Shown: positions 17,465 to 26,218, numbered from the stretch's first letter. The stretch is DNA of 37,321 nt from an uncultured Rhodospirillales bacterium (GCA_938092065.1 CALKND010000008.1:1-37321); one strand, 5' to 3'. Made by a program: numbers and translations. Notes: generated by a model from the letters alone, not told the origin.

Positions 17465-18412
17465 ATGCAATCCGTCATCAATATTGTTTTGCCCGTCTTT
17501 GCTATTATTCTATCAGGCTATCTTGCTGGTAGTTTAAAATTACTGGGTGAAGGAAGCGGGGAGGTGCTGCAACGCTTTGTCTTCTACATAGCCATGCCAG
17601 TCTTGCTTTTCTATGCTATAGCCCGGGTTGAAGTTGCAGAAATCTTGAACTGGCCTTACCTAAGCGCCTATTTAGGGGGGCAAACAATAACTTTTATTCT
17701 GGCCTTGTTTGTAGCTAAGTTTTTATTAAAAAAGCAACTTGCAGAATCCGCACTAAGCAGTATGGCTGGGATATACGGGAATACAGGCTACATGGGCATT
17801 CCCCTAGTTATGGCGGCATTTGGCTCTGACTGGTTGGTTCCCGTGATCATAGCTACAGTTGTTAATGCCGTTATCGTCTTGGGTGTCGTTGCCGCCATTA
17901 TCGAGACTAAACTTAGCGTTAGTGATGATATTTCAGGTGTCCTTAAAGACGTTGTCAAAACGTTTGCACGAAACCCTCTTCTGATTGGTCCGATACTGGG
18001 CTTTTGTTGGTCCCTGACTGGCCTTGACCTAGCAGCCCCGATTAGGACATTTTGTTCAATCCTAGGCGCAGCGGCAGGACCTTGTGCCCTGTTTTCTGTC
18101 GGAATATTTTTAGTTGGCAAGTCCCTACATCGAAATTCTTTGGAGGTCAGCTGGTTTGTTTCATTAAAGCTATTCATTCATCCCGCAATAACCTGGGTAC
18201 TTGCTTTTCATGTTTTCGAAGTAGAAGTCATGTGGGCAACTATTTGCGTTGCCATGGCGGCCTTACCGACAGGAGCTAATATATTCATATTAGCAAGGCA
18301 CTACGAACTGTACTTAGATAGAACATCCGCTATCATTCTCATTTCAACTATCGCCTCACTAGTGATCTTATCAATCTTATTTTCACATTGGTCTGATCGT
18401 TTATTTTTTTAA
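17465..18412 (+). CDS. AEC-family (auxin efflux carrier-like) permease
   Basis: A 315-residue inner-membrane transporter with about ten hydrophobic helices arranged as two five-helix halves. It begins with a long helix (IVLPVFAIILSGYLAG) and carries the family motif GNTGYMGIPLVMAAFG near residue 105; the second half repeats the pattern at PTGANIFILA. Bacterial AEC members export or exchange small organic anions such as malate, and the substrate here is unknown. GTGGAG a few bases before the ATG is the ribosome site. Its stop overlaps the stop of the convergent DinG-like gene by 3-4 bases. It lies next to the decayed hydroxyacid dehydrogenase, which might once have shared its substrate (inference). 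Confidence 0.86.
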   Translation: MQSVINIVLPVFAIILSGYLAGSLKLLGEGSGEVLQRFVFYIAMPVLLFYAIARVEVAEILNWPYLSAYLGGQTITFILALFVAKFLLKKQLAESALSSMAGIYGNTGYMGIPLVMAAFGSDWLVPVIIATVVNAVIVLGVVAAIIETKLSVSDDISGVLKDVVKTFARNPLLIGPILGFCWSLTGLDLAAPIRTFCSILGAAAGPCALFSVGIFLVGKSLHRNSLEVSWFVSLKLFIHPAITWVLAFHVFEVEVMWATICVAMAALPTGANIFILARHYELYLDRTSAIILISTIASLVILSILFSHWSDRLFF

Positions 18413-21162
18413 TCTTTGGCAAGAAAACCACGAATTTCCATAACTACTTCTTTCAAGCCAAGCCGAGACACTTGAACCTCCTGCGGAAAGGCGCTTAGAA
18501 GCCTTGAAGGCATTGCTCTGTCTAACATGACGAAAACGCCCTTGTCTGTTCTTTTTCGAATCAAGCGACCGTAGGCCTGTTTCAACTTTAAGCGGGTCAG
18601 GGTTTCATCATAGGCACGCCCTCCAAAATCCTTGCGACGGGCCCGATGCAAAATATCAGGGCGTGGCCACGGCACCCTGTCAAAAACTATAAGTCTTAAG
18701 GAGCGTCCGGACACATCAATCCCATCCCTCACTGCGTCTGTACCAAGCAGGCAAGTGTTTTCTTCAGCCCTGAAAATATCAATTAGGGTTCCAGTATCTA
18801 ATGTGTCTACGTGCTGAGCCATGACTTGTATGCCAGCCTCATCTAAGGTGGCAGCGATCCGTTCATGAACTGCACGAAGGCGCGTAATTGCAGTGAACAA
18901 TCCAAGCCCACCACCGCCAGATGCTAAAAATAGTTCCCGGTAAGCAGCAGCAACGTGAGCCAGGTTCGATTTATCCACGTCACCAACAATAAGCACCCGG
19001 GTGTTTCCTTCATAATCGAAAGGAGAATTAACCGCTGTTAGAATCGCAGGCTTTGAAAGATGTACTACACCGGTACGAACTTGGGCGCCAACCCAACCAC
19101 TAGTTTCTTCGGATCTATCATCTCTAAGTGTAGCCGATGTTATTAGCGCACCATGAGCGGGGCCAAGCACGGTTTCGGCAAAAGGTATAGTTGGGTCGAT
19201 ATAGCGACGATGCATACCCACATCGATTTCACGCCCGTCCTTTCGCTCGACAGAAAACCAGTCAACTACCCCTTTAGGAATTTCAGTGTTCAAGGCCTTA
19301 AGCATTGATGTCCAAGCATTGAGCTGATCAACGCCACGTCGCTGTATGCCCCGCATAATAGCGTCAATACGATTGCGGGTTGCAGTGTCTAAGGTATCAG
19401 ATTCTACATCAAGGAGGCGCGTAAGAGACTGTATCAGAGATTGTAAGGGTCGACCCAAACAACCCAGGTCCATCTGCAGGGCGCCAGCCGCGTCAAACAA
19501 TCCTGCAACTAAAGTTTCCGTTCCTGCTTCAAGGCTATAACTAGCTCCATTGCTAGATTCCCGAGCATACACTTGCTGACGCACGAGGTTGAGAAATATT
19601 TCTGTTGTACCGATCGGTGCGCCTCCACCAAGACGCTGACGCCAGCTAGGTCCGGGCAGCGCCCGCGCGGCGCGAAGAGCCTCATCAAGTGCTGCAGTAG
19701 CAGCGTCATCGCCATTAATGAGACCTTCCATGCGGGTCCGTAATCCTCGTGAACGGGAATTGCGTCCCGACTCAGCCCCGACCAGCCAACGCCGTAAATC
19801 TTCACCTTCGTATCCTGTTAAATCAGCAGAAAAAGCACTGTCAGCAGCAGCCAAAATATGATGGCCTTCATCAAACACATAACGGTTTGGAAGTTGACCC
19901 CCATCACCCGCACCCATTGCCGCCTGAACCATAACCAATGCATGGTTTGCAACAACAATTCGTGCTCTCCGAGCGCGCCGGATAGTGCGCTCAATGAAAC
20001 AACGGTTGTAGTGCTGGCAGGCTGAATAGGTGCACTCACCCCTTTTATCTCTTAAATCTAGGGTTACACCCCAACCCACAAGATCGGCCAACCAAGCCGG
20101 AAAATCACCACCAATCATATCACCATCGCGCGATACCAGCGCCCAGCGTGCCATAAGCCCCAAACCTATTGCCTCCGATCCGCTGCTCGAACGCAGCCGA
20201 CCAACAGCTTCGGCAAAATTAAGCACACAAAAATAATTTTCTCGACCCTTGCGAATCACAACCTTCTTATTTTTTTCAACAGGATCGGGATAAAGACGGT
20301 CCAATTCAGCGTCAAGTTGACGCTGCAAGTTGCGCGTAAAGGTTGATATCCAAACGACACCCTCGTTTTTTTCAGCCCAGATGCTAGCGGGGGCAATATA
20401 GCCCATTGTTTTTCCTACACCGGTGCCAGCGTCGGCAAGAACCACGTTAGGCTCTCCACGTTTACTTCGAGCATCAAAAGCTGGGGTAACATTACCCGCG
20501 TACTGGACTTGCTGAGGCCGATTTTCTGCCCCACTTCCGAGTATTTTGACCAGTTGGGCTCGGGCCTCTACCGCCTCAACAGGGAAATCCCGAGGCGGAG
20601 TTTCTGGTGGTTTATCCTCCCATTCGGGTAATTTATTCCACACGGCAAGGCCACTATTTACATTAGTACCACGAGTTCTTTCATCACATCCCAATGCAGC
20701 GATCACAAGTTCCGCCCATGGCCAGCCACCACGTTGCATAGCCCAAGCAATTGCTGTGGTATCACTATCTCTCTCTGTAGATGCAAGCTCGGACATTAAG
20801 GCGTGTGCTGAACGCATTAGACTTGCTGCTTCCTGATCGTGGTTAACCGGCAGTGCTAAGCCCAGGACCTGGGCTATGCCGCGCGGCGTCGGCAAGGTAA
20901 ATTGGGCAGGTCGCACAAAGGCAAATAATTCAAGCACATCATAAACAAGAAATGGTTTTGTCCCGAGTCTAGAAAAAAAACTCCTTGAGTGACAAATGAT
21001 GGGGGGCTTACTAGGATTAAGGCGTCCTGTCGTCACCCCCTTACCCAGGGTCTCTATTTCACCATCGGCATTAAGCCAGACGACCATCCTAACACCAGCA
21101 ACAAGGGCCGGAGCGTCTGGCAAAAAAATGGGGCGTGCAACTGATTTTGTACCTTCATTCAT
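18409..21162 (-). CDS. DinG-like (XPD-family) iron-sulfur DNA helicase
   Basis: A superfamily 2 helicase of about 917 residues. Walker A is ADAGTGVGKT (about residues 243-252), the Walker B box is FDEGHH, and the C-terminal motor has QAYGRLIRKRTDKGVFVMLD (motif VI). Four cysteines (in YFC, GEC, SAC and NRC) between roughly 305 and 390 fit the [4Fe-4S] pin of XPD/DinG enzymes. The first ~170 residues resemble the N-terminal region of alphaproteobacterial DinG homologues; I see no set of exonuclease acidic motifs, so it is probably non-catalytic. The ATG at 21162 is preferred; a GTG at 21186 would add 8 residues. Expected role: unwinding of R-loops, D-loops or damaged DNA. Convergent with the AEC gene. 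Confidence 0.88.
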   Translation of the reverse strand: MNEGTKSVARPIFLPDAPALVAGVRMVVWLNADGEIETLGKGVTTGRLNPSKPPIICHSRSFFSRLGTKPFLVYDVLELFAFVRPAQFTLPTPRGIAQVLGLALPVNHDQEAASLMRSAHALMSELASTERDSDTTAIAWAMQRGGWPWAELVIAALGCDERTRGTNVNSGLAVWNKLPEWEDKPPETPPRDFPVEAVEARAQLVKILGSGAENRPQQVQYAGNVTPAFDARSKRGEPNVVLADAGTGVGKTMGYIAPASIWAEKNEGVVWISTFTRNLQRQLDAELDRLYPDPVEKNKKVVIRKGRENYFCVLNFAEAVGRLRSSSGSEAIGLGLMARWALVSRDGDMIGGDFPAWLADLVGWGVTLDLRDKRGECTYSACQHYNRCFIERTIRRARRARIVVANHALVMVQAAMGAGDGGQLPNRYVFDEGHHILAAADSAFSADLTGYEGEDLRRWLVGAESGRNSRSRGLRTRMEGLINGDDAATAALDEALRAARALPGPSWRQRLGGGAPIGTTEIFLNLVRQQVYARESSNGASYSLEAGTETLVAGLFDAAGALQMDLGCLGRPLQSLIQSLTRLLDVESDTLDTATRNRIDAIMRGIQRRGVDQLNAWTSMLKALNTEIPKGVVDWFSVERKDGREIDVGMHRRYIDPTIPFAETVLGPAHGALITSATLRDDRSEETSGWVGAQVRTGVVHLSKPAILTAVNSPFDYEGNTRVLIVGDVDKSNLAHVAAAYRELFLASGGGGLGLFTAITRLRAVHERIAATLDEAGIQVMAQHVDTLDTGTLIDIFRAEENTCLLGTDAVRDGIDVSGRSLRLIVFDRVPWPRPDILHRARRKDFGGRAYDETLTRLKLKQAYGRLIRKRTDKGVFVMLDRAMPSRLLSAFPQEVQVSRLGLKEVVMEIRGFLAKD

Positions 21163-21654
21163 AAGTTCTGACTTAAAGGATCCCACCGTCCGAAGGCATT
21201 AGGAAAAAATTAGATTTATATTAAACGAATTATAAAAAAATTTCAGATAAATCACATTGAGCAACTGCTTGTTCTTGTCCACCGAAAGCCCACCACCTTT
21301 TCCCATATGAATGAAGTGCCTCTGGCAGAACTAGAATCAAATATAAACTATGTGGTGCTGGCCAACATGGATCTAACTAAATTGGTCATATGCAAAATTG
21401 AAATTATGTCCCTGATTGGTTGCTCATTAAGCTTTGGTCTCTAATAACTTTTGTGTACACGTCACCTAAGCAGCGGCGAATTTATAACCTCTTTAGCATA
21501 TGTGCAGAACAGGCACTAATAGATGTATAATAAAATTTTTACTCTCTGTTGTTTGGCTTATTCATCACTCTGCCATATGGCAATAAATGAGTCGCCCAAC
21601 AACTATAAAATCGCATATGTTAGTGACCTTAATGAATGAAAGCTTTGGTTCAAA
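21163..21654. other. Gene-poor region between dinG-like gene and unknown gene
   Basis: About 490 AT-rich bases without a convincing gene. A frame open from about 21214 to 21444 contains an ATG at 21307 (45 residues, no ribosome site) and is not accepted. The stretch should hold divergent promoters for the helicase and the 278-residue protein. Its striking content is five CATATG sites (listed separately). Confidence 0.5.
21304..21619. repeat. Cluster of five CATATG palindromes
   Basis: CATATG occurs at 21304, 21387, 21497, 21574 and 21614, five times in 316 bases. By eye it appears roughly once per 4 kb in the rest of the window. The copy at 21574 is the centre of a perfect 12-base palindrome, TGCCATATGGCA (21571-21582). 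The last copy ends about 36 bases before the next gene. This could be a multi-site operator, but no regulator is identified. Confidence 0.45.
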
Positions 21655-22491
21655 ATGGTCACTGCAAATTCACCTACGTCAGGCAATGACGCACCAAGAA
21701 AACCCGATCTAGCTGACCACTTTGTTGCCTGTAGCTCTCTTGGACGTTACCTGACTGTTTTTGATGAGAGCCGTTTTGTAATTACGGATGATTTTATGGA
21801 AGGAGGAACAGTTGATCGTACCGCATCTGCAGTTGCCTCTATTTTTTCCAACGACCCACTAGTTGCCGAAGCCGCCCTTTTGCCACTGAGTAAAGCGGCT
21901 CAGAAGAAGACTAGTGGCAAACGTGAACGTTATGAAGAATTATTTAGCCTGATTGAAAAGCAGGCCTTGAATGCTTCAGTGAAGATATCGGCACAATCAA
22001 TACTTGAATCAGGCTTTCAAGAACTTCGTATCAGAGAGATAGAGGGCACTCTTGACGACAAACTAAGCCCTGCACGTTCACGATACCGCGCATTCCTCAG
22101 AATTTTTCGCCATTTAATAGAACACAAAATCACACCACAGTTATTCCGAGATGAATTCTTAGACTTCACCTACGCTGTCGCCGGACGGTTGGACTTTGGT
22201 ATTTATAGTTTTTGCTTGGACCGCATATTTGATAATATTGAAATTCCTATGCGCGCAAAAGGTCTTTTAATCTCTGAATTGTTGAGGTTCCCAGCCGCTA
22301 TTCGCCGCGAACTACTAACAAACATCCTGATCCTGCAAGGAGGAAATAAGCGGTTAACTGATTTTGTCCGTGAGGCCATTGTTGAGAAACTAGGCACGAT
22401 TGCGGCGACTGAAATCGAACTGCTAGTAGGGTTGAAAACATCTCAGATGTCTATGAAAGATATCAATAATATGATCTCTAAGAATACTTAA
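21655..22491 (+). CDS. Conserved-looking protein of unknown function
   Basis: I do not recognise this 278-residue protein. It has no signal peptide or transmembrane segment and looks largely alpha-helical and soluble. The middle is rich in charged and aromatic residues (SRYRAFLRIFRHLIEHK, LFRDEFLDFTYAVAGRLDFG). The C-terminal third carries the helical stretch KGLLISELLRFPAAIRRELLT and ends in a Met/Asn-rich tail. The 20 or so N-terminal residues are low-complexity. Codon use looks like that of neighbouring genes and the frame is clean over 837 bases, so it is probably a real gene. It stands alone between two long intergenic regions. The ribosome site is weak (GAAAG about 14 bases upstream). 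Confidence 0.75.
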   Translation: MVTANSPTSGNDAPRKPDLADHFVACSSLGRYLTVFDESRFVITDDFMEGGTVDRTASAVASIFSNDPLVAEAALLPLSKAAQKKTSGKRERYEELFSLIEKQALNASVKISAQSILESGFQELRIREIEGTLDDKLSPARSRYRAFLRIFRHLIEHKITPQLFRDEFLDFTYAVAGRLDFGIYSFCLDRIFDNIEIPMRAKGLLISELLRFPAAIRRELLTNILILQGGNKRLTDFVREAIVEKLGTIAATEIELLVGLKTSQMSMKDINNMISKNT

Positions 22492-22733
22492 ACCTTAGCT
22501 TAAATCCATATCCATATTCACGATGCTACCGCATTGCTGGCAACAATTTTCAACAGGAATACTGTGCTATTTATATTAGTGTTATCGGAGATGAAATGAA
22601 GGGTTCACAAGCTAAAACTATACGGCTTCAAATGGCGCGGTGATTTCAACACAAAAACTTCTTATTATTTTAAAGTCAAACCTAGCCTAAACCTAAATGT
22701 TCCAATACCTCAGATTAAGCACACCCCATAAGA

Positions 22734-22751
22734 TGTTGCATAATTGCAACA
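22734..22751. repeat. TGTTGCA-N4-TGCAACA inverted repeat
   Basis: Perfect 7-base arms (22734-22740, 22745-22751) with a 4-base loop. It could be an operator or a small hairpin in the leader region far upstream of mlaA. No T tract follows. Confidence 0.35.
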
Positions 22752-22853
22752 AGCAGACGCCTTTGCTTTAAATCAGGTGCCTCTCTTCTGGTTATCACGA
22801 TGGCCTTGTGGTATTTAAGCGTTGAATAATAAACAAGAATGTCTACAAATTGT

Positions 22854-22894
22854 GTAAATGTAGGTTAAATGAGGTACATTTAGTCTACATTTAC
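22854..22894. repeat. GTAAATGTAG / CTACATTTAC inverted repeat
   Basis: Perfect 10-base arms (22854-22863 and 22885-22894) flank 21 bases that themselves contain AAATG and CATTT. It lies 90 bases before the mlaA start and may be a regulator site or a leader-RNA hairpin. Confidence 0.4.
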
Positions 22895-22984
22895 GTAACT
22901 TAAGATTTCAAACACCTGATTACAAAATTACTGGCAGTGTAATAACAACTTAATAACGATGAAAATAGGGCACATTTTTCCTTA

Positions 22985-23833
22985 ATGTTTAATTCCCTTT
23001 TAGAAATTTTATCTTTGACCAGGTTAAAGACTAGATTGTTGACTTTAGCAGTTGCTTCCGTAGCACTCGTGGGCTGCGCTACAGCTCCGGACATTAATGA
23101 CGTGGAAGCTATGACTGAATATCAGGAAATCAATGACCCTGCAGAGCCAACCATGCGGGCTATCTTCGCTTTCAATCAGGCCCTTGATAAAGCCCTAGTA
23201 AAGCCTGTAGCAGGTACATACCGTGACATTACGTCAGAAAAATTTAGAGCTAAGGCTCACAACTTCCTCAACAATCTGCGGTCACCAGTTATCTTCTTCA
23301 ATGACGTATTGCAAGGTGAATTTGAACGTGCAATTACAACTCTTCTTCGCTTCTTAGTCAATACTACCGCTGGTATCCTTGGATTCAATGATGTCGCTGC
23401 AGATCTAGGTTTCGAATTCCACGATGAAGATTTTGGCCAAACTTTAGCCATATGGAACATGCCTGAAGGTCCATATTTGATGCTGCCAATTCTTGGTCCA
23501 TCAAATCCCCGAGATGCCGTTGGACGAGTTGTGGACTTTTTTATTGATCCACTTAATATTTGGGCTACCAATAACAATCAAGATTGGGTTATTCCAACGC
23601 ACACTGCGCTTAAAGTCATAGACTTTAGGGCACTTCATTATGATACATTTGAGGACCTAGAAAAATCTTCACTCGATTTTTACGCTGCAATACGTAGCCT
23701 ATACCGACAGCGCCGCACAGATAAGATAAACAATGGTAAAGCTGACCCCTCCAAATCTATCCCCAGCATTGGTGAATTCCAAGAAGATGACTTAGACCTC
23801 AGTTATAGTGAGAAGATTTCACAAGCCAACTAA
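22985..23833 (+). CDS. mlaA: Outer-membrane lipid asymmetry lipoprotein MlaA (VacJ)
   Basis: The outer-membrane component of the Mla retrograde phospholipid system, which removes phospholipid from the outer leaflet and hands it to MlaC. The 282-residue precursor starts with a lipoprotein signal peptide; the lipobox is ALVGC with Cys31 as the lipidated residue. The mature part shows the VacJ pattern: NDPAEPTMRAIFAFNQALDK, FLNNLRSPVIFFNDVLQGE, FLVNTTAGILGFNDVAADLG and GFEFHDEDFGQTLAIW..PEGPYLMLPILGPSNPRDAVG. It is followed after 15 bases by mlaC in the same reading frame. The MlaFEDB inner-membrane complex is not in the window. Confidence 0.95.
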   Translation: MFNSLLEILSLTRLKTRLLTLAVASVALVGCATAPDINDVEAMTEYQEINDPAEPTMRAIFAFNQALDKALVKPVAGTYRDITSEKFRAKAHNFLNNLRSPVIFFNDVLQGEFERAITTLLRFLVNTTAGILGFNDVAADLGFEFHDEDFGQTLAIWNMPEGPYLMLPILGPSNPRDAVGRVVDFFIDPLNIWATNNNQDWVIPTHTALKVIDFRALHYDTFEDLEKSSLDFYAAIRSLYRQRRTDKINNGKADPSKSIPSIGEFQEDDLDLSYSEKISQAN

Positions 23834-23835
23834 AT

Positions 23836-23841
23836 AAGGGA
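23836..23841 (+). promoter_or_regulatory. Shine-Dalgarno for mlaC pointing at a non-standard start
   Basis: AAGGGA lies just after the mlaA stop and 7 bases before an ATA codon at 23849. No ATG, GTG or TTG follows in frame until 23969, which supports initiation upstream of that GTG. Confidence 0.45.
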
Positions 23842-23848
23842 AATCAAA

Positions 23849-24484
23849 ATAGTTATTCAACGCTCTATCATTTGCGCAATAATCGTTTTTTCCTCATTAA
23901 TCCTCTCTTTTAATTCTGCTCGTTCAGCTTCCTTTGAAGAGCAAGCTACTTTTTTTGTCGAACAGTTTGTGGATAAAGCGACCAAGGATCTGACTGAAAA
24001 AACAATTTCACGGGATGAGCGCATAGAACGCTTCAAAGCTTATTTTAATAATTATTTTGCGGTCGAAGGCATTGGGAAATGGGTGCTTGGACGCTACTGG
24101 CAAAAGACATCAGAAAAAGAACGCGCAGAGTACCTAGCTTTATTTGAAGACATGATGGTGTTTCTTATAGTTGACAGGTTTACCTCATATACCGGGGAGC
24201 CGCTGCAAATACAAAAATCAGAAATTCAAGACGAAAAAAATATTACAATTCTTTCAGATATTCCGCAAAAGAATGGGAAACCTGCCATTCGAGTTGATTG
24301 GCGAATTGCTCGCTCTGATCATGTTATAAAAATCGTGGACGTTGTCATTGAAGGAACCTCCATAAGCAATACAATACGGTCCGACTTTAACTCAACTATT
24401 CGGTCACGTGGCCACGGCATCTCTGGTCTATTGGAAGCACTCCGCAAAAAAACCACAAAACTTCGCGAGGTAACATTAAACTAA
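23849..24484 (+). CDS. mlaC: Periplasmic phospholipid carrier MlaC (Ttg2D), atypical start
   Basis: An MlaC/Ttg2 family protein that ferries phospholipid between MlaA and the inner-membrane Mla complex. The mature protein shows FEEQATFFVEQFVDKA, the central VEGIGKWVLGRYWQK segment, IRVDWRIARSDHVIKIVDVVIEG and the closing TIRSRGHGISGLLEALRKK, all as in the family. A canonical start exists only at GTG 23969, which would delete the signal peptide and the first helix. The same frame upstream encodes a good signal peptide (QRSIICAIIVFSSLILSF, then an SARSA cleavage region), with the Shine-Dalgarno before an ATA at 23849. I place the start there with reservation. The MlaA stop at 23831-23833 is in this same frame. 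Confidence 0.85.
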   Translation: MVIQRSIICAIIVFSSLILSFNSARSASFEEQATFFVEQFVDKATKDLTEKTISRDERIERFKAYFNNYFAVEGIGKWVLGRYWQKTSEKERAEYLALFEDMMVFLIVDRFTSYTGEPLQIQKSEIQDEKNITILSDIPQKNGKPAIRVDWRIARSDHVIKIVDVVIEGTSISNTIRSDFNSTIRSRGHGISGLLEALRKKTTKLREVTLN

Positions 24485-24521
24485 CTTTTACCCCAACAAT
24501 ATTTTTGCTATTTTAGCATAC

Positions 24522-25289
24522 TTAAACTGAGTCATTGTATTCGAGCTTCGTAATTAGATTTTCTATAGGCACCTTAAAGGCACCCTCTGCAGACTTAAGA
24601 TCTTTTGGAGTATCTATAGCATACCAAAAACCACTAAGACGAAATACTGCTGATGGATACAGACTAATTAATTTTGGGTATAATTCTGCTTCAAAGTTAT
24701 CACATGTACTTAAATTCACTATATCTAGAGCCTCCTCATTAAGAACAGCCATACCAGAATAGACCTCTCCATTAAGAATTTTCTTCCCCTTTTTTATGAC
24801 ATAGTTTTTTATTAAAGCATCTCGCTCAAAGCCAATCGTAGTTCCTTTATCAGTTAAAAAAACACCCTATTTTGCAAATGTTTCTACTGTAACAAATGTC
24901 GAAAATAAATTCTGCTCCTTATGAGCTAGAATCATTTCCTCAATATCAAAGTCAAATAGGGCATCACCATTTGTAAGAAAAAATGCTTTTTTTGCTGGAA
25001 GAAATTGACGAATTTGAAAAATACGATTGCCGATTGCACAATCATCCCCCGTATCTTCAAAATAAAATTTACAACTTAAATTCTGATAACTTTGTTCTAC
25101 ATGCTCTCGAATCTCATTACCAAGAAAACCCAAGGGCAGGATAAAATTTTTAAAACCAGCCTTATATAGTCGATGTATTATATACCAAATTATGGGCTTT
25201 CCATTAACAAGGCATAATGATTTAGCCTGTTTTGATATTCCCATGCGTGAACCGCGTCCGCCACAGAGAATAACAGCTGTATCAATCAT
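24522..25289 (-). pseudogene. Sugar-phosphate nucleotidyltransferase (RfbF/RmlA-like) interrupted by an amber codon
   Basis: One continuous frame of 255 sense positions broken only by a TAG at 24867-24869. Before it: ILCGGRGSRMGISKQAKSL, the GG-x-G-x-R...K nucleotidyltransferase signature, then NGKPIIWYIIHRLYKAG and the metal-site NGDALFDFDI. After it: GVFLTDKGTTIGFERD, NGEVYSGMAVL and SGFWYAIDTPKDLKSAE, which match the C-terminal half of glucose-1-phosphate cytidylyltransferase-like enzymes. The context TFAK-stop-GVF falls where relatives have an aromatic before Gly, so a Tyr codon (TAT/TAC) to TAG change is likely. It overlaps the upstream Gfo/Idh gene by 4 bases. It is probably a recent nonsense mutation, unless an amber suppressor exists. 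Active enzyme would supply an NDP-sugar to the cassette. Confidence 0.8.
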
Positions 25290-26218
25290 TCAACATTCCT
25301 ATTATTTGGCTCAAGAATATATGACATCAAATCAACATTTAAAGCTATATCATTCCTTAAGCCAGAAAAACAGCCTCCCTCAGAAACCGTTTTCACAAAT
25401 CTTTCGATATATACACGAAATGGATCTATAACTTGATGGATCCCATTCTCAAATAATTTGCATACTAAAAAGACACTATATTGTCCATTCTCAAACCTTT
25501 GAATTCTCTTAACTTCAATTCCATCAATTATAAATGAGAATTCTTTCGGCAAACTTTCATTTTCCCTAAAATCAAAGTGACAGCTAACACCATCAAAAAT
25601 AAACTGGCAATTAAACTCATTGTCCTTTGCTTCAACCTTGAGTGCCTCAATTTTTCCTTTACAACCTAGTTCTTGTAAAAGTGAGAGACCATGGGGGAGT
25701 AGATCTAGACCAATATCTTCTTTTCTGTAGTGACCATGAGTGTAAAATTTTAAATGGAACTCTTTTGGTTTTTTATAATTTTGTGTCAGAAATTTATATT
25801 TTTCCATAAACCAAGCATTAGAAGTATTAACTAATAATCGATCCTGTGCTTTTTCCATTAAGTTCGCCAAAGTCTCGCTCATAAGACACTTATTTTTTCC
25901 ACTTTGCCAAAACAATGGTTTTTCACAAAACACATAGAGGTTTGACCCTAAAACACGCTTCAAAATCTTTAAATGTGTTTCAGGTGGCGTGCAAATACTG
26001 ACAGCCTGCAGATTTGAGTTTATTAATTCTTTTAGATCACAAAAAGCCCTCAATTTCAGATTGAACTCATCTGATAGCTCTTCTGCCCTGAGTTTAGTGC
26101 TTTTAGGATTGCTGCCGAGAATTCCAACTACCTGCGCTCCCGCTGCCAAGAATTCCCTAACATGGATACGACCAATACCAGCAGCCCCAATGACTGCTAC
26201 TGGTATTTTATTTACCAT
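25286..26218 (-). CDS. Gfo/Idh/MocA-family sugar oxidoreductase
   Basis: A 310-residue NAD(P)-dependent oxidoreductase. The N-terminal Rossmann motif is PVAVIGAAGIGRIHVREF, and VSICTPPETHLKIL leads into CEKPLFW, which carries the family's EKP signature; the C-terminal alpha/beta domain follows. Such enzymes oxidise or reduce sugar hydroxyls, often on NDP-sugars. The ATG at 26218 (MVNKIPVAV) is chosen over a TTG at 26284 because the dinucleotide fold starts right after it; it overlaps the end of the radical SAM gene by 11 bases. Its 3' end overlaps the nucleotidyltransferase start by ATGA. AT-rich like the rest of the cassette. Confidence 0.85.
   Translation of the reverse strand: MVNKIPVAVIGAAGIGRIHVREFLAAGAQVVGILGSNPKSTKLRAEELSDEFNLKLRAFCDLKELINSNLQAVSICTPPETHLKILKRVLGSNLYVFCEKPLFWQSGKNKCLMSETLANLMEKAQDRLLVNTSNAWFMEKYKFLTQNYKKPKEFHLKFYTHGHYRKEDIGLDLLPHGLSLLQELGCKGKIEALKVEAKDNEFNCQFIFDGVSCHFDFRENESLPKEFSFIIDGIEVKRIQRFENGQYSVFLVCKLFENGIHQVIDPFRVYIERFVKTVSEGGCFSGLRNDIALNVDLMSYILEPNNRNVE

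Larger units (their letters stand above)
22492..22984. other. Gene-poor region upstream of mlaA
   Basis: 493 bases, AT-rich, with no credible open frame on either strand. It contains a TGTTGCA-N4-TGCAACA repeat at 22734-22751 and a longer inverted repeat at 22854-22894. It must include the mlaA promoter, but no clear -35/-10 pair stands out. Confidence 0.5.

Noticed and set aside
21214-21444. Open plus-strand frame with an ATG at 21307 (45 residues).
   Set aside because: No Shine-Dalgarno, no recognisable motif, and AT-rich sequence gives such frames by chance; the ATG coincides with one of the CATATG sites.
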